Shown piece after piece: positions 7,586 through 17,500 of a stretch of 38,234 bases of DNA (its first letter is position 1; each line of letters starts with the position of its first letter). The notes beneath the pieces were generated by a model. The model was not told the origin of the DNA. It did not search any database and saw only the letters and a list, made by a program, of their open reading frames with translations. Origin of the DNA: CAYMCV01 sp964389005 (GTDB lineage: Bacteria > Bacillota > Clostridia > Lachnospirales > Lachnospiraceae); assembly GCA_964389005.1 (NCBI GenBank), contig CAYMCV010000007.1, forward strand, positions 1 through 38,234, read 5' to 3'. The position numbers were made by a program, and so were the translations under genes.

Positions 7586-9904
7586 ATGAAGGAAAAAGGC
7601 AGTGTTAGAAGGCCGGTTGTCAAAATTGTGATCAGTGGGCTTTCCATTTTATTTGTCTGCATTTTTATCTGCTTAATTCACGTCAATGATATCGGGACGG
7701 TTGCCAGAAGGGATCATTTAACATACTTAACCAATCAGTTTTATACAGCCAAGGAAGTTCTTGAGGAAGAAGTGAAAGAACAGAACGAAGCAACGAAACT
7801 GGTTGCACAAAACTTCATGGAATTACCGGAAGAAGACAGGGATGAAGCTGCACAGGATTTGATTGTGAAGTATGAGACGATTCTGCCGCAATACCGATTT
7901 GCTTATGTGGACAAGTTAACATATTTGATTATCTATTCTGACAGAGAAGAATCTGCATTGGGTATTCTGGAACAACTGTCCAGTCAAAGAAGAGCTGAGC
8001 ATGAAGTAACGTTCGCACAAGAGAAAATGTTGAAAGAAAACGGCGAATACGTATCTGCTTTGGTTTCTGTGTATCCGATATATGAGGCAGAAAAGGTGAC
8101 CGCTTATGCGATGGGATTTCGAACATTTTCAGAGGAATTTTTAGATGTTAAGTACGAGCAAATGCTTGTTTACGGTGATGTATCTTTGGTGAATCGTAAC
8201 GGCACAATTCTCGGAACCAGCATTCAATCGGAAGAAATCAAACAGGATAGTTTTGATTTCTTTCAATGGTTGGCTGAAAACAGTAATCAAACGGAGAAAA
8301 CCAATCGAATTTTAAGCGGTATGCGCGGCAAACTCTCTTACGTCAAAACCGGGGATGTTGAATACACCGATGCGGTTGGCAGAGAGCAGCAGATTCTGTA
8401 CGGACATTTGGAGGGGACAGAGGATGCCTACTTGTTTGTAACGCATTCCCCCGATTTGATTGTACAAAGTATCCGACCGCTTTTGTTTCGGAGTTTGATT
8501 TCCTGTATGTTTATGATATTATTGATGATTGGTTTGATTTCGTTCGTTTGGGGCTCCCATCAGAATTCACAGCAATTGATTGAGGAATTGGCGTTCGAGG
8601 ATAGAATTACCGGCGGAAAGAACATGAACTATTTTCAACAGCGTGCAATGGAAATTATCACACAGAATCGAGAAATTCCGTTTTTGCTGTATCGCTTTGA
8701 CATCTTAAATTTTCGTTATATTAACGAGGTGTACGGTCATGAAAAAGCGGATGCCGTACTTGCTTCGTGTATACGGGAGTTTGAATCTCGTTTTGACAAA
8801 AAAGAACTGTGCGCACGTGTCAACTCCGATCAGTTTGTGGCTTTGGTCATTAATGATGCGGAGGTATCCAATCGCTGGAAGAACTTCTACGCGGCTGTCG
8901 GCGAAGCGGCGCGTATGGAAGGTGTTCGATATCCGATTCGCTTCAAAACAGGCGTCTATCAGGTGCGGAAGGGTGATTCTGACATTCCTGTCATGATAGA
9001 CCATGCCAATGTTGCCCGTAAATCGCTTTCAGGTGAGGAGAAGATATTGGAAGCGACATACTCAGACAGCATTATCTCCAATATGAAGAAGATAGATAAA
9101 ATCGAAACAGAAATGCAGTACGCGTTGAACAGCGGCGAATTCAAAATGTATTTGCAACCCAAGTGGGATATCATGAAAAACGAAGTTGCCGGAGCGGAGG
9201 CGCTGGTCAGATGGATTAAGCCTGACGGCAGTATTGTTCTTCCGAATGAATTCATTCCGGTATTTGAGAAGAACGGTTTCATCGAAAAACTGGATTATTA
9301 CATGCTCGAGACGCTGTGCCGCATGTTACATGAATTACATATCCATCCGGACCTTTATAGGGAATATCCTGTATCTGTAAATCAATCACGTATATTGATT
9401 AACAATCCGGATTATGTTAAAAATGTTGAGAAAATCATCAATAAATATGACGCACCGATTCCTTATTTGGAAATTGAGATAACTGAGACGGTATTTTTTA
9501 GCGAGCGTAATAAAATGGTGGATGTCATGAACCAGCTAAAAGACATGGGAATCACCCTCTCTATGGATGATTTCGGCTCCGGTTATTCATCGTTGAATGT
9601 TCTGAAGGACATTCCGTTTGATATCATGAAGATTGACAGAGAGTTCTTTAGCGAATCAGTAACATCGGAATCGAGTATTTGGATTATGGAGAAGATGATC
9701 GAGATGGCGCATGGCTTGGGAATTTCATCTATTTGTGAAGGCGTGGAAAAGGCGGAACAGGTGGAGATACTGAAACGAGTCGGATGTACAATGGCGCAGG
9801 GATATTACTATTCCAAGCCGATGCCGATGGATGAGTACATCGCAAAGTATTGTGACAAGACAAAATCACAGAATCAGACAAGCAATATCGGAGAAACAAC
9901 ATGA
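7586..9904 (+). CDS. Membrane sensor with degenerate GGDEF and intact EAL (c-di-GMP phosphodiesterase)
   Basis: The 772-residue protein has a membrane segment at about 12-32, an extracellular sensor region to about 295, a second membrane segment near 300-322, a GGDEF-fold domain (about 335-500) and an EAL domain (about 515-755). The GGDEF signature is replaced by VNSDQF near residue 411, so cyclase activity is unlikely. The EAL domain keeps its metal and catalytic residues: EALVRW (Glu near 538), the Asn of VSVNQSR, EIEITET, MDDFGSGYSSL, MKIDREF, EGVE and AQGYYYSKP. Degradation of c-di-GMP, perhaps tuned by the GGDEF-fold domain and an external signal, is the likely role. Start: AAGGGGGAG lies 5-6 bases before the ATG. 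It is first in an operon with queH and argS, with a 4-base ATGA overlap to queH. In a motile cell this protein would probably promote motility over attachment (inference). Confidence 0.92.
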   Translation: MKEKGSVRRPVVKIVISGLSILFVCIFICLIHVNDIGTVARRDHLTYLTNQFYTAKEVLEEEVKEQNEATKLVAQNFMELPEEDRDEAAQDLIVKYETILPQYRFAYVDKLTYLIIYSDREESALGILEQLSSQRRAEHEVTFAQEKMLKENGEYVSALVSVYPIYEAEKVTAYAMGFRTFSEEFLDVKYEQMLVYGDVSLVNRNGTILGTSIQSEEIKQDSFDFFQWLAENSNQTEKTNRILSGMRGKLSYVKTGDVEYTDAVGREQQILYGHLEGTEDAYLFVTHSPDLIVQSIRPLLFRSLISCMFMILLMIGLISFVWGSHQNSQQLIEELAFEDRITGGKNMNYFQQRAMEIITQNREIPFLLYRFDILNFRYINEVYGHEKADAVLASCIREFESRFDKKELCARVNSDQFVALVINDAEVSNRWKNFYAAVGEAARMEGVRYPIRFKTGVYQVRKGDSDIPVMIDHANVARKSLSGEEKILEATYSDSIISNMKKIDKIETEMQYALNSGEFKMYLQPKWDIMKNEVAGAEALVRWIKPDGSIVLPNEFIPVFEKNGFIEKLDYYMLETLCRMLHELHIHPDLYREYPVSVNQSRILINNPDYVKNVEKIINKYDAPIPYLEIEITETVFFSERNKMVDVMNQLKDMGITLSMDDFGSGYSSLNVLKDIPFDIMKIDREFFSESVTSESSIWIMEKMIEMAHGLGISSICEGVEKAEQVEILKRVGCTMAQGYYYSKPMPMDEYIAKYCDKTKSQNQTSNIGETT

Positions 9905-10524
9905 ATTATGCACTTGAAACAGATCGCATTCTCCTTGATGAGAATACCAAAGGAAAAAAACTCCTGCTGCACAGTTGTTGCGCTCCGTGCAGCAGTTATG
10001 TTTTACTTATGTTGCGGCAAAACTTTGAAATCACTGTTTTTTACTATAATCCGAATATTACGGATGCGGTCGAGTACCATAAAAGAGTGGCAGAACAACA
10101 ACGGCTGATTACAGTTTTGAATTGTGAGAATATTGAGGATGCATATCCGATTAAATTCATTGAGGGAACGTATGAGCCGGAACGCTTTTTTACGATGGCA
10201 AGAGGTCTCGAATGTGTGCCGGAGGGCGGCGCGCGTTGCAAGAAGTGTTTTGAATTACGTCTGCGTGAGACGGCCGACTTGGCACGAAGATTGCAATTTG
10301 ACTATTTTACTACTACATTAACCATTAGCCCGCTCAAGAATGCACAGGTATTGAATGAGTTGGGGAGGCAATTGTCGGAAGAATATCAAGTATCGTACTT
10401 ATTCTCCGATTTTAAAAAGAGAGATGGCTATAAGCAATCGATACAATTGTCGCAGAAGTATGATTTATACAGACAGAATTTTTGCGGCTGCGAGTTTTCC
10501 AAGCCGCAAACAGAAATGCAATAA
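9901..10524 (+). CDS. queH: Epoxyqueuosine reductase QueH
   Basis: QueH reduces epoxyqueuosine to queuosine in the wobble base of certain tRNAs, the last step of queuosine synthesis; it is the cobalamin-independent counterpart of QueG. The 207-residue protein has the cysteine motifs of the family (formerly DUF208): HSCCAPC at 24-30 (Cys26, 27, 30), CKKC at 113-116, and NFCGCEFS with Cys195 and Cys197. These cysteines bind an iron-sulfur cluster and a further metal. TTLTISPLKN and SDFKKRDGY are also characteristic. It overlaps the preceding GGDEF-EAL gene by ATGA and is followed by argS 26 bases later, so it is the middle gene of the operon. No other queuosine gene is in the window. Confidence 0.94.
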   Translation: MNYALETDRILLDENTKGKKLLLHSCCAPCSSYVLLMLRQNFEITVFYYNPNITDAVEYHKRVAEQQRLITVLNCENIEDAYPIKFIEGTYEPERFFTMARGLECVPEGGARCKKCFELRLRETADLARRLQFDYFTTTLTISPLKNAQVLNELGRQLSEEYQVSYLFSDFKKRDGYKQSIQLSQKYDLYRQNFCGCEFSKPQTEMQ

Positions 10525-10550
10525 AGGAATCAATACAGACGGAGGAGTAT

Positions 10551-12320
10551 ATGGAGAAATTTTTAGATTTATTGACAAAGGAAGTTTCCAAGGCGTTTAG
10601 TGATGCGGGTTATGCCGCAGAACTCGGTAAGGTCGGCGTTTCGAACAGACCGGATTTGTGTGAGTATCAGTGCAACGGTGCTATGGCGGGGGCGAAACAA
10701 TATAAGTGTGCGCCAATTAAGATTGCCGATGAAGTGTGTGTAAGATTGCAGGACAGTACGGTTTTTGAAGAGGTGGTATCCGCAGCACCGGGATTTTTGA
10801 ACTTGAAGGTACGCGGAACGTTTGTTGCCGCATATTTATCCGAAATGAAAACCGGTGATAAGTTTGGTCTGAATATGCCGGAGCAACCATGCAAAATCGT
10901 CATCGATTATGGCGGACCGAATGTTGCAAAACCGTTACATGTGGGGCATTTACGTTCTGCCGTCATCGGTGAGAGCATCAAACGTATTGCGCGATACATG
11001 GGGCATGAGGTTATCGGTGATGTGCATCTCGGCGACTGGGGACTACAGATGGGATTGGTCATTACGGAGCTAAAGGCGCGGAAACCGGAACTGGTATACT
11101 TTGACGAGACGTATACGGGCGAATATCCCAAAGAGGCACCGTTTACAATTTCGGAACTTGAAGAAATCTATCCGTTTGCCAGTGCCAAATCCAAGGAAGA
11201 TCCGATATACAAAGAAGCGGCGATGGAATCAACTTATAAGTTGCAAAACAGCGTCAGCGGCTATCGCGCGTTGTGGCAGCATATTTTGAATGTTTCGGTA
11301 TCGGATCTCAAAAAGAACTACGCAGATTTGGATGTGACCTTTGATTTATGGAACGGAGAATCGGATGTTCATGATGTGATACCGGAAATGGTTTCATATC
11401 TCAAAGATAACGGGTATGCACATTTAAGCGAAGGCGCACTTGTGGTGGATGTGAAGGAAGAAACAGATACCAAAGAAATACCGCCCTGCATGATATTGAA
11501 GTCAGATGGTGCTTCATTGTATAATACGACGGATCTTGCGACCATTATGGTACGTGTTCGTCAAATGCATCCGGATGAAATTATATACGTGGTTGATAAG
11601 AGACAGGATCTTTATTTTGAGCAGGTATTTCGATGTGCAAAGAAGACGGGACTTGCGGATGAACATACGAAACTTTGCTTCATCGGTTTCGGAACGATGA
11701 ACGGTAAAGATGGGAAACCATTCAAAACGCGCGCGGGCGGTGTAATGCGTCTTGAGAATCTGATTGGCGAAATTCGTGAGGAAATGTTAAAGAAAATACT
11801 GGAAGGAAGACAGATGTCGCCGGAAGAAGCGCGTACGACCGCCAATATGGTAGCGCTATCTGCTTTAAAATACGGTGATTTATCGAATCAGGCAAGCAAG
11901 GATTACATCTTCGATATTGAACGATTTACTTCTTTTGAGGGAGATACGGGGCCGTACATTTTATACACCATTGTTCGAATGAAATCCATATTGGCTAGGT
12001 ATTTAAGTGAAGGAGGACGTTTACCGGATAGCCTATGCGTTCTCGCAGGAAAGAGCGAAGCGGAAAAAGCCTTGATGCTCAAAATTACCGGTTTCCATGC
12101 GGTGATGGAGAATGCATACGAAGAAAAAGCACCACACAAAATTTGTGCTTATATTTATGAATTGGCGAATGAATTCAATCGCTTTTATCATGAAACAAAG
12201 ATACTTACAGAGGAGGATACAAGCCGAAAGGAGAGTTATATCGCATTGCTGTCGCTTGCGGAACGGATTCTGTTGACCTGTATCGAATTGCTTGGTTTTG
12301 CATCACCGGATCAGATGTAA
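10551..12320 (+). CDS. argS: Arginyl-tRNA synthetase
   Basis: The class Ia synthetase charges tRNA-Arg. The 589-residue protein has the N-terminal additional domain (about 1-100) found in ArgS and the HIGH-type motif HVGHLRSAVIGES at about 130. The KMSKS equivalent is degenerate, as is usual for ArgS (GKPFKTRAGG). The C-terminal anticodon-binding domain includes YILYTIVRMKSI and ends with the typical LLGFASPDQM-type tail. I chose the ATG at 10551 because GGAGGA lies 4 bases before it; an in-frame start at 10482 lies inside queH and lacks a site. Length is normal. It is the last gene of its operon. Confidence 0.96.
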   Translation: MEKFLDLLTKEVSKAFSDAGYAAELGKVGVSNRPDLCEYQCNGAMAGAKQYKCAPIKIADEVCVRLQDSTVFEEVVSAAPGFLNLKVRGTFVAAYLSEMKTGDKFGLNMPEQPCKIVIDYGGPNVAKPLHVGHLRSAVIGESIKRIARYMGHEVIGDVHLGDWGLQMGLVITELKARKPELVYFDETYTGEYPKEAPFTISELEEIYPFASAKSKEDPIYKEAAMESTYKLQNSVSGYRALWQHILNVSVSDLKKNYADLDVTFDLWNGESDVHDVIPEMVSYLKDNGYAHLSEGALVVDVKEETDTKEIPPCMILKSDGASLYNTTDLATIMVRVRQMHPDEIIYVVDKRQDLYFEQVFRCAKKTGLADEHTKLCFIGFGTMNGKDGKPFKTRAGGVMRLENLIGEIREEMLKKILEGRQMSPEEARTTANMVALSALKYGDLSNQASKDYIFDIERFTSFEGDTGPYILYTIVRMKSILARYLSEGGRLPDSLCVLAGKSEAEKALMLKITGFHAVMENAYEEKAPHKICAYIYELANEFNRFYHETKILTEEDTSRKESYIALLSLAERILLTCIELLGFASPDQM

Positions 12321-12324
12321 AAAT

Positions 12325-12348
12325 AGAGCCGCTCAAATGAGCGGCTCT
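12325..12348. terminator. Bidirectional terminator between argS and the convergent FliD-like gene
   Basis: A perfect 10-base stem, AGAGCCGCTC and GAGCGGCTCT, with loop AAAT. It starts 5 bases after the argS stop. On the minus strand it is followed by TATTTTTA, a better U tract than on the plus strand, so it should end both convergent transcripts. Confidence 0.85.
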
Positions 12349-12368
12349 TCGTATGCAAAAAAGTAATT

Positions 12369-13094
12369 CTAGATATAACTGTTATACAGTGAGGATACGG
12401 TTGGCGCGGTATACTTCCCGGTGGTACCGTAAATACTTGCCATCGTTGAAGAAGATGCCGCCAATACCTGTCCCGCTTTCTCAAGAACTCTGGTGTTCCA
12501 TGAACCTTTCGTAGAGAACAGGGTGCGAAGTGTAGTACTGTTTGCTTTATCAAATAATTTCCGATCCAATGTTAAGGTGTTGTCGTCGTTGATGGTAATA
12601 CCGGCGCGATTCAATAGTTTCTCATTCGAACCTGTAATATTGGTCAGCCAAACGGTTCTTTGCAACACATCGGATGAGGTGCTGTCTTCGGCATGATTGA
12701 TAAAAGAATTGTATGCGTCCACAAAAGAAGAAACACTCTTGGCTGCTTCGGTGCGATCTTCATTTGAAAAATCGGCATTCGATGCAACATTGGATGCCTT
12801 GGCAAGCGTCGTAGCTGCAGTCGTCAACCGGGTATCTGTTTCTGCTTGTTTCGTATCGGTCTGTTCGGCAGACTTCACATTCTTAGACTCAACCTTATTG
12901 TAATATGCCTTCAAAAGTTTCGTATAACTTCCGTTCTTAATCGAGGCATAGTCGCTCAAAAGAGAAGAACCGGATGACAGTCCAAGTGCTGCGTTTGTTA
13001 ATGAACGCATATCTGAAGAGACTGCATTGGATTTGCGATTTAATGAACCAAACAGTGTTCCGTAATCGAAGTTATTGAGTGTTGAAATTGTCAT
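12369..13094 (-). CDS. Orphan FliD C-terminus-like protein (flagellar cap/hook-associated family, uncertain)
   Basis: The 241-residue protein is rich in Ser, Thr, Asn and Ala, with very few aromatic residues and only one Trp-containing segment repeated (TVWLTN, GSWNTR), like exported flagellar proteins. Residues about 115-195 follow the pattern of the FliD C-terminal domain: VSSFVDAYNSFINHAED, then LLNRAGITINDDNTLTLDRKLFDK, then TTLRTLF. It has no signal peptide, as expected for substrates of the flagellar export apparatus. It is much shorter than FliD (usually over 400 residues) and lacks the N-terminal coiled-coil and cap domains. Ribosome binding site AGGAG precedes the ATG. Its promoter matches sigma-28 (13157-13184), supporting expression with late flagellar genes, yet no flagellar gene is adjacent. 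A secreted partner of flagellin or hook protein is the best guess. Confidence 0.7.
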   Translation of the reverse strand: MTISTLNNFDYGTLFGSLNRKSNAVSSDMRSLTNAALGLSSGSSLLSDYASIKNGSYTKLLKAYYNKVESKNVKSAEQTDTKQAETDTRLTTAATTLAKASNVASNADFSNEDRTEAAKSVSSFVDAYNSFINHAEDSTSSDVLQRTVWLTNITGSNEKLLNRAGITINDDNTLTLDRKLFDKANSTTLRTLFSTKGSWNTRVLEKAGQVLAASSSTMASIYGTTGKYTAPTVSSLYNSYI

Positions 13095-13156
13095 CGCGGT
13101 TCACTCCTTTCATTTGTTGTTGATTTTGACGTATTCTTACTTACATTCTATTCCTT

Positions 13157-13184
13157 TTATCGGTAAAAAGCAAGCCGGAGTTTA
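13157..13184 (-). promoter_or_regulatory. Sigma-28 (SigD/FliA) promoter
   Basis: Read on the minus strand: TAAA, 16-base spacer, ACCGATAA. The consensus is TAAA-N14 to 16-GCCGATA(A/T), so only one base of the -10 element differs. It lies about 60 bases upstream of the ATG at 13094. I saw no other site of this quality in the window. Confidence 0.75.
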
Positions 13185-13214
13185 GAGCTTACACAGGAAG
13201 AGTATCGGAATGTC

Positions 13215-14315
13215 TTACTGTGCAACATAGGATTCGATGCATTGCAACAAACGCTCATTATCTTCGGGAAGCATAAAGCAAAATCTGAAGAATCGCTCAT
13301 CTAGGTAGTGGAAATCAGAACAATCTCGAATCATGAGTTTTTGGCGAATACAGTAGTCAAACAATTCTGCCGCAGTGTGTGATTCATCCGTGAATTTGAG
13401 TAGAATGAAGTTCGCCTGCGGTTCATAGACTTTGATTTGTTGCAAGGCAGAAAGACGTTCCACTGCTTTTTTTCGTTCTTCATCAATCAGCCGAATGGTG
13501 GAGTGAATGTATTCCTCATCGGTAAACATGAGTTTGGCAGCAACTTCAGCCAATGCATTGATGCTCCAAGGATTCTTGGCGGTATTGATTCTATCGATTA
13601 ATTTGAGGTCAGAGGTTATTGCATAGCCGAGGCGTAAACCGGGGGCTGCAAAGAACTTGGAGATTCCGCGCATAACAATGACGTTGGCATATTCTTTTGT
13701 CAGCGGAATTGCGGTTGTATTGGCATAAGACGGTGCAAATTCCACATAGGTTTCATCAATCATGACGCGAATGTCTTTGCGTGAACAGAACTCCAAGATA
13801 TTTCGCAACTTATCGTGGTGAAGAGCACCGGATGTCGGATTGTTTGGGTTACACAAAATAAGAAGATTGACTGTATCATCCAGTTCTTCAAACAATGATG
13901 TCTCGTCAAGGATAAAGTCATTTTCTTCGCGTAGGGGGAAGTAAGCAACTTCACCTTGATTAAGCAATACCTCTCGTTCATATTCGGAATATGCCGGAGA
14001 AACAATAACCGCTTTTTGCGGGCAACAGATACGGATGATTAAAGAAATGAGTTCTGTTGAGCCGTTCCCGACGACAATATGGCTCATCCGACAGTGACAA
14101 TAATCCGCTATGGTGTTCCTTAGGGCGGTGTAATCGCGGTCGGGATAACCCGTAATCACATCCAGATGATGTGCCAACTCCGTACGAAGACGATTCGATA
14201 ATCCGAGTGGGTTGACATTTGCCCCGAAATTGATGATTTCTTCCTTGCGAATGTGGTAAATTTCCTCTATTTTCTCCAAGTCACTTCCGTGAAAATGTTC
14301 TTTCGGTGTCAGCAT
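13215..14315 (-). CDS. PLP-dependent aminotransferase, CobD/HisC-like (threonine-phosphate decarboxylase or histidinol-phosphate transaminase)
   Basis: This is a 366-residue fold-type I PLP enzyme. The start HFHGSDLEKIEEIYHIRKEE and then INFGANVNPLGL fits CobD-type proteins (HGGD...DFSANINPLG) better than most HisC. CobD makes (R)-1-amino-2-propanol phosphate for the cobalamin lower-loop linker. The PLP lysine is Lys220 in GISKFFAAPGLRLGYAI; NPNNPTSG, IDETYVEF and YPDRDYTALR are also present. No cobalamin or histidine genes are near, so context does not decide between the two. I chose the ATG at 14315 because GAGGG lies 5 bases before it; the longer frame to 14408 has no site and an atypical sequence. 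It is transcribed alone, divergently from the DUF5717-like operon. Confidence 0.85.
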   Translation of the reverse strand: MLTPKEHFHGSDLEKIEEIYHIRKEEIINFGANVNPLGLSNRLRTELAHHLDVITGYPDRDYTALRNTIADYCHCRMSHIVVGNGSTELISLIIRICCPQKAVIVSPAYSEYEREVLLNQGEVAYFPLREENDFILDETSLFEELDDTVNLLILCNPNNPTSGALHHDKLRNILEFCSRKDIRVMIDETYVEFAPSYANTTAIPLTKEYANVIVMRGISKFFAAPGLRLGYAITSDLKLIDRINTAKNPWSINALAEVAAKLMFTDEEYIHSTIRLIDEERKKAVERLSALQQIKVYEPQANFILLKFTDESHTAAELFDYCIRQKLMIRDCSDFHYLDERFFRFCFMLPEDNERLLQCIESYVAQ

Positions 14316-14344
14316 AAGATCCCTCTTTTTTCTGATTTGTTTTG

Positions 14345-14374
14345 TTGCGTACCGATGTGAAATAATGCTATAAT
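14345..14374 (+). promoter_or_regulatory. Sigma-A-type promoter for the four-gene Hsp70-like operon
   Basis: TTGCGT, 18-base spacer, perfect TATAAT. It leaves a leader of about 145 bases before the TTG at 14527. The leader contains an 8-base inverted repeat (GTCATAAG at 14394 and CTTATGAC at 14424) with a 22-base loop, of unknown meaning. Confidence 0.5.
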
Positions 14375-14526
14375 GATGATACGGGTGTCGAAAGTCATAA
14401 GCAATCATTTATATGGTAAAACACTTATGACCGATGATTTTCATTCATAACGGTTGCAATTCTTCCACCATTATAGAGTATTTGGCGGAAAAATCAACCG
14501 ATTTTTAGCAAAAGGCGGTGACATGT

Positions 14527-17500
14527 TTGAAACGGGCAATTCTTGGAATGTCAGAGGAAAACTATGATTTTGAACAGAATAACGGTTCTTTGCATTTTTC
14601 TTGTGAGAGCGTGGAACTGTCCTTTTACAGAGACGAACAGTATGAGGGGAAGTTTGAAATTACCGGCGCGAACGGTGCATGGGCGGAAGGCTATGTGTAT
14701 TCCAATCATTTTCGCATGCAGTGTCTGACGAAGGAATTTTCGGGGCATTCGGTTGAAATGATGTATTGTTTTGACAGTACGGGAATGGTTCCGGGGGAGA
14801 CCATCAGCGGAGAATTCCGTGTGGTATCCTGCTTCGGGGAATATGAGATTCCTTTCAGTGTACATTATGAACAGGAATTTCTGTTTAGTTCCATGGGACC
14901 GATTAAGAATTTGTTTCATTTTGCGAATCTTGCCAAAACAGATTGGCAGGAAGCGGTGAAACTTTTCTATTCGCATGATTTTGCGAAGATATTAAGAGGC
15001 AATGATACAATTTATCATAATACATATCGTGCGTTGTCACGACATTTCGGAAACCAACGGAATGTGGAGGCGTTCCTGATTGCGGTTAAGAAGAAGGTTC
15101 CGATTACATACAGTGCGGACATGAAGGAAATTGTGATTGATGACGTGGATGAGTCCATCTGCCGGGAGATTGTTATTACAAGAAGCGGATGGGGATATTT
15201 ACAATTGTCGGTAAGCGCAGACGAATCGTTTGTCAAGTTTGAGCGTGAGACATTTGATGAGAATGATTTTCTTGGGAATGTAGTGAGGATTCCTTTTTAT
15301 GTGAATCGAGAAGATTTACATATCGGAAAGAACAGTAGCCGTATCACAATTACCGACCAAAAGACCGAGAGTGAAGTTGATTTAATCATTCATCATCATC
15401 CGCATGTAAGAGAACGGGAGGAAAGTGCGGAGTGGAAATTATTGACCGCACAATTGATGAGAAATTATTTACGTTACCGTGTCGGCGGTAAAGATACATC
15501 CGCATGGGCGAAAGAATCGTTGCGGATGGTTGAGAAGATGAACGGACAAAATGACAAAGATCTCGGTGCCAGATTGTATCAAGTTCAGCTCCTGTTGGTA
15601 ACACAAAGATTTGGAGAAGCAAAGTGGATTACAGAGCGTATCGAAGAATTGTTGAAGCGCGGCGATTATCCGACGGAGTATGAGGCTTATTATCTGTATT
15701 TGACAGCTCTTTGCGACAAGGAGAATGCGGAGTATATCGATAAGGTAGCGAGTAAAATCAAGAAGATGTACCACAAAGAGAACGACAATTGGCGAATTGC
15801 ATGGATTCTACTGTACCTACAGGAGGATTTGCTGAAGAATCCGCTTCGAAAGTGGGAATTCCTGGAAGAACAGTATAATCGAGGTGCCAATACACCGATT
15901 CTGTATGTGGAAGCAATGTCGCTCCTGATAGAGAACCCTTCGTTTCTGATGAAGATGGGCTCTTATGAGATGCAACTGTTACGTTTTATGATTCAACATG
16001 ATAAAATTTCGAATTCTATTGCGGAACGGATTCAATTTCTATGCTCCAGAGAGCGAGAGTACCAAAGACGTATTTTTGACATCTTACGTGCATGCTATAA
16101 GAAATATCCGAACAAGGAATTGCTTCAGATGATATGTGCATATCTGATGAAGGGGAACAAGACGGGACCGCAGTACTTTCCGTGGTATGAAGCAGGAGTC
16201 AAAGAAGAACTGCGTCTAACCAGGTTATATGATTTTTATCTGATGTCCATTGATTTGCATTTTCAGGGGGAACTGCCCAAAATTGTCATGATGTATTTTG
16301 CATATCAGAACAACCTGCCATATGATCGCATGGCTTTTTTGTATGCCAAGGTACTGGCATGTCGGACACACTACCCGGAAATTGCACTTTCCTATGCGGA
16401 GAGCATTGACTCTTTTATCAGAGAGCAACTCGGAAAGGGCAGAATCAATGATGATTTGGCTTATTTATATCGACGGGCGGTGTCTTCGTATATGCTCGAT
16501 GCGAAGATAACGTCGGATTTGGCGCCGATGATGTTTATGAAACGTATTCATGTAACGTTACCGGAAGCCAGATTTGTGATTGCCATCCATAAGAAAGTTA
16601 CCGAGGAAAAGACGGTTCCCATCAATGACGGTGTGGCTTACATCCCGATTTACAGTAAGGACTATCTGATTTTGCTGGAGGATTCTGCAGGAAATCGAAC
16701 CGTGGATGCTTCTTATTGGGAGGCGGAGGATGTTGAGTTTCCCGAACAGGTAAGGGAAGAAGTATTGGTACAGGCAGGAGAGCGAATCGGTGTTCTGATT
16801 TATACATGCGAAGGAAAGCGTGATTTTGTAACAATCAATGAAGAAAACGTATACGGACATGCGAGACTTTTGCGTTCGGAATGGATTACACCGGAGTTTC
16901 AGAAAGAAATACTGGTAAATCTGGTTCGTTACTATTTTGATTGCGATTATGTCAGAGAACTTGACGAATTGTTGACAGACACGAATCCCAAGGTATTGAA
17001 CCGGGAGGAACGTCGGGAACTGGTTCGTATACTTGTGGCGCGCGGAATGTACGATACAGCATTTTCGTGGGTTTGTACTTACGGACCGGAGACGGCACAG
17101 GACAAGACGTTGTTGCGTTTGTGCAGCCGCTTGCTTGAACGCAGAGACTTTGAAGAAGATACGGCACTGCTTGAAACGGCGGCGTACGTATTTCGATGCG
17201 GTAAATACGATCAGAACATTCTCTCTTATCTCGTTCGGTATTTCGGCGGAGGAACCAAAGAAATGAAAGAGTTGTGGGGGGCGGCGCAATCATTCGGCGT
17301 TGAAGATTATGCATTGCTGGAGCGTATTTTGGTACAGATGCTCTTTTGCGATACCTTTATCGGGGACAAGATGACGCTGTATGCCGAATTCATCAAGAAT
17401 AACGGAAATTGTGAAGTGGAGAAGGCTTTTTTATCCAAATGCGCTTATGATTATTTTGTAAAAGAAAGTCCGACGGGAGAATTGATTTTTGAACGGATTG

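Noticed and set aside
14394..14431. 8-base inverted repeat with 22-base loop as a riboswitch or terminator
   Set aside because: Too short a stem, long AT-rich loop, no U tract and no known fold; noted only as part of the leader.
14518..14526. GTG at 14518 and ATG at 14523 as starts of the giant protein
   Set aside because: The GTG lies within the ribosome binding site, and the ATG is in another frame. The TTG at 14527 has correct spacing and an N-terminus as expected for the family.
16558..17289. Long minus-strand frames inside the giant protein gene
   Set aside because: Antisense shadows without ribosome binding sites or protein-like composition.
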